Assembly: GCA_963695075.1 (NCBI GenBank)
Contig: CAVOFR010000008.1
Span: forward strand, 496,001 to 560,000
Source: CAWCAL01 sp963695075
Lineage (GTDB): Bacteria; Actinomycetota; Acidimicrobiia; Acidimicrobiales; CAWCAL01
Direction of reading: 5' to 3'
Length of the DNA stretch: 64,000 nucleotides
A program made the translations under genes and the position numbers. Positions 63,419 through 64,000 of this stretch are shown one piece after another (the stretch's first letter is position 1; the number at the start of each line of letters is the position of its first letter). Below the pieces are notes generated by a model. It did no database searches. It saw nothing but the letters and a program-made list of their open reading frames with translations, and was not told the origin of the DNA.

Positions 63419-64000
63419 TCAGCCGAGCCGGTTCATCAACCGCAGCAGTGCCGGTTCCATCTCGCCACCGCCGCGATTCTCGTCGAACCGGGCGTCCTGT
63501 CGCAGGAGCGAACGGCGGGTGAACTCCGCACCGATCCAGCGCACGGGCTCGACCGGGAACTTCGCCTCCCTGGAGTCGACGAAGCAGAGCTCGGTGAGCT
63601 CGCTGGTCCTGCCGAGCACCCTGTCACGAAGGATCTTCCCGCCGGTGTGGCTCGGGGCGACACCGTGACCGTTGTAGCCGAGGCCGTAGTGGAGACGACC
63701 GTCGAGCAAGGTCCCGAACATCGGCAGGAACGCCGCGGTCATCCCGACGGGCCCACCCCAGTGGTGGGTGAAGCCGATATCGCCCAGCTGGGGGAACGTC
63801 CGGTGGAAGGTGTCGGTGAGGCGGGCGAGGATGCGGCTGCTGCGGTCATGACGTGGAGCGATGCGACCGCCGTAGTGGATGATGCCGTCGCTGCCACCCC
63901 AGAGGATGCGGCCGTCGAGCGTGCGCCGGTAGTAGTGCACGTAGTTGCGTTTGTCCTCGATGCCGCAGTGGCTCCCCCAGCCCACGGTCTCCCACTGCTC
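63419..64000 (-). CDS. DAO-type FAD-dependent oxidoreductase, C-terminal part
   Basis: The frame is open to the right edge, so the N-terminus lies outside the window. The visible 194 residues have the substrate and FAD-closing parts of glycine/D-amino-acid oxidase-like proteins: GIEDKRNYVHYYRR, ILWGG, HHWGGPVGMTAAFLPMFG and HYGLGYNGHGVAPSHTGGKIL. Some relatives act on glycine betaine derivatives or D-amino acids. Convergent with the SCP2 cassette, 18 nt away. Confidence 0.83.
   Translation of the reverse strand, partial: EQWETVGWGSHCGIEDKRNYVHYYRRTLDGRILWGGSDGIIHYGGRIAPRHDRSSRILARLTDTFHRTFPQLGDIGFTHHWGGPVGMTAAFLPMFGTLLDGRLHYGLGYNGHGVAPSHTGGKILRDRVLGRTSELTELCFVDSREAKFPVEPVRWIGAEFTRRSLLRQDARFDENRGGGEMEPALLRLMNRLG

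Overview
High-GC bacterial chromosome. The combination of an InhA-type enoyl reductase, a WS/DGAT acyltransferase, a luciferase-like (probably F420-dependent) oxidoreductase, an Rv1264-type adenylate cyclase, a 180-kDa-class NAD-glutamate dehydrogenase, a fused ETF and many GTG starts points to an actinobacterium. I would guess the Acidimicrobiia, but no rRNA or marker here proves it. Genes are packed tightly with many 4-nt ATGA/GTGA overlaps. I saw no tRNA, rRNA, CRISPR array, insertion sequence, phage or integrase gene. No gene-free stretch exceeds 300 bases; the longest, 33371-33664, holds a relic of an acyl-CoA dehydrogenase gene.

Layout. 2-3612: end of an acyltransferase/SGNH gene, an extended SDR and an adenylate cyclase. 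3636-10995 (minus): a sugar ABC operon (ATPase, two permeases, two tandem paralogous binding proteins, GH1 beta-glucosidase) in which the binding-protein gene was duplicated together with the tail of the neighbouring permease gene. 11103-15407: a soluble aldose dehydrogenase-like lipoprotein, an SDR, a lipoprotein and an iron alcohol dehydrogenase. 15392-19242: a P1B-4 metal ATPase with its ArsR/SmtB regulator and operator, and an HtrA-like protease. 20083-24721: a ThDP enzyme and a Tat-exported GMC dehydrogenase pair. 24740-27535: a fatty-acid-hydroxylase-family protein coupled to a tocopherol-cyclase-like protein, divergent from a terpene-cyclase-fold protein.

27536-33370: GH2 and GH27 glycosidases, a cold-shock gene with terminator, a trehalose-synthase-type glycosyltransferase and a nickel/cobalt transporter. 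33665-37348: a coupled heme operon hemN-hemH-hemY. 37377-42902: fabI, a nitronate monooxygenase-like flavoprotein, and a coupled operon of LLM oxidoreductase, alpha/beta hydrolase and wax ester synthase. 42924-50220: giant glutamate dehydrogenase, fused ETF and a thioesterase. 50435-54923: an SRPBCC protein, a membrane alkaline-phosphatase-fold protein, a methyltransferase and an unknown membrane protein.

55044-63400 is the most unusual part: a molybdopterin oxidoreductase, an MFS transporter and a TetR regulator, then a tightly coupled cassette in which two paralogous phytoene-desaturase-like flavoproteins alternate with two SCP2-like lipid-carrier proteins. The first flavoprotein carries a single-base frameshift. 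This looks like an uncharacterised oxidation system for a hydrophobic substrate. The window ends inside a DAO-type FAD oxidoreductase gene.
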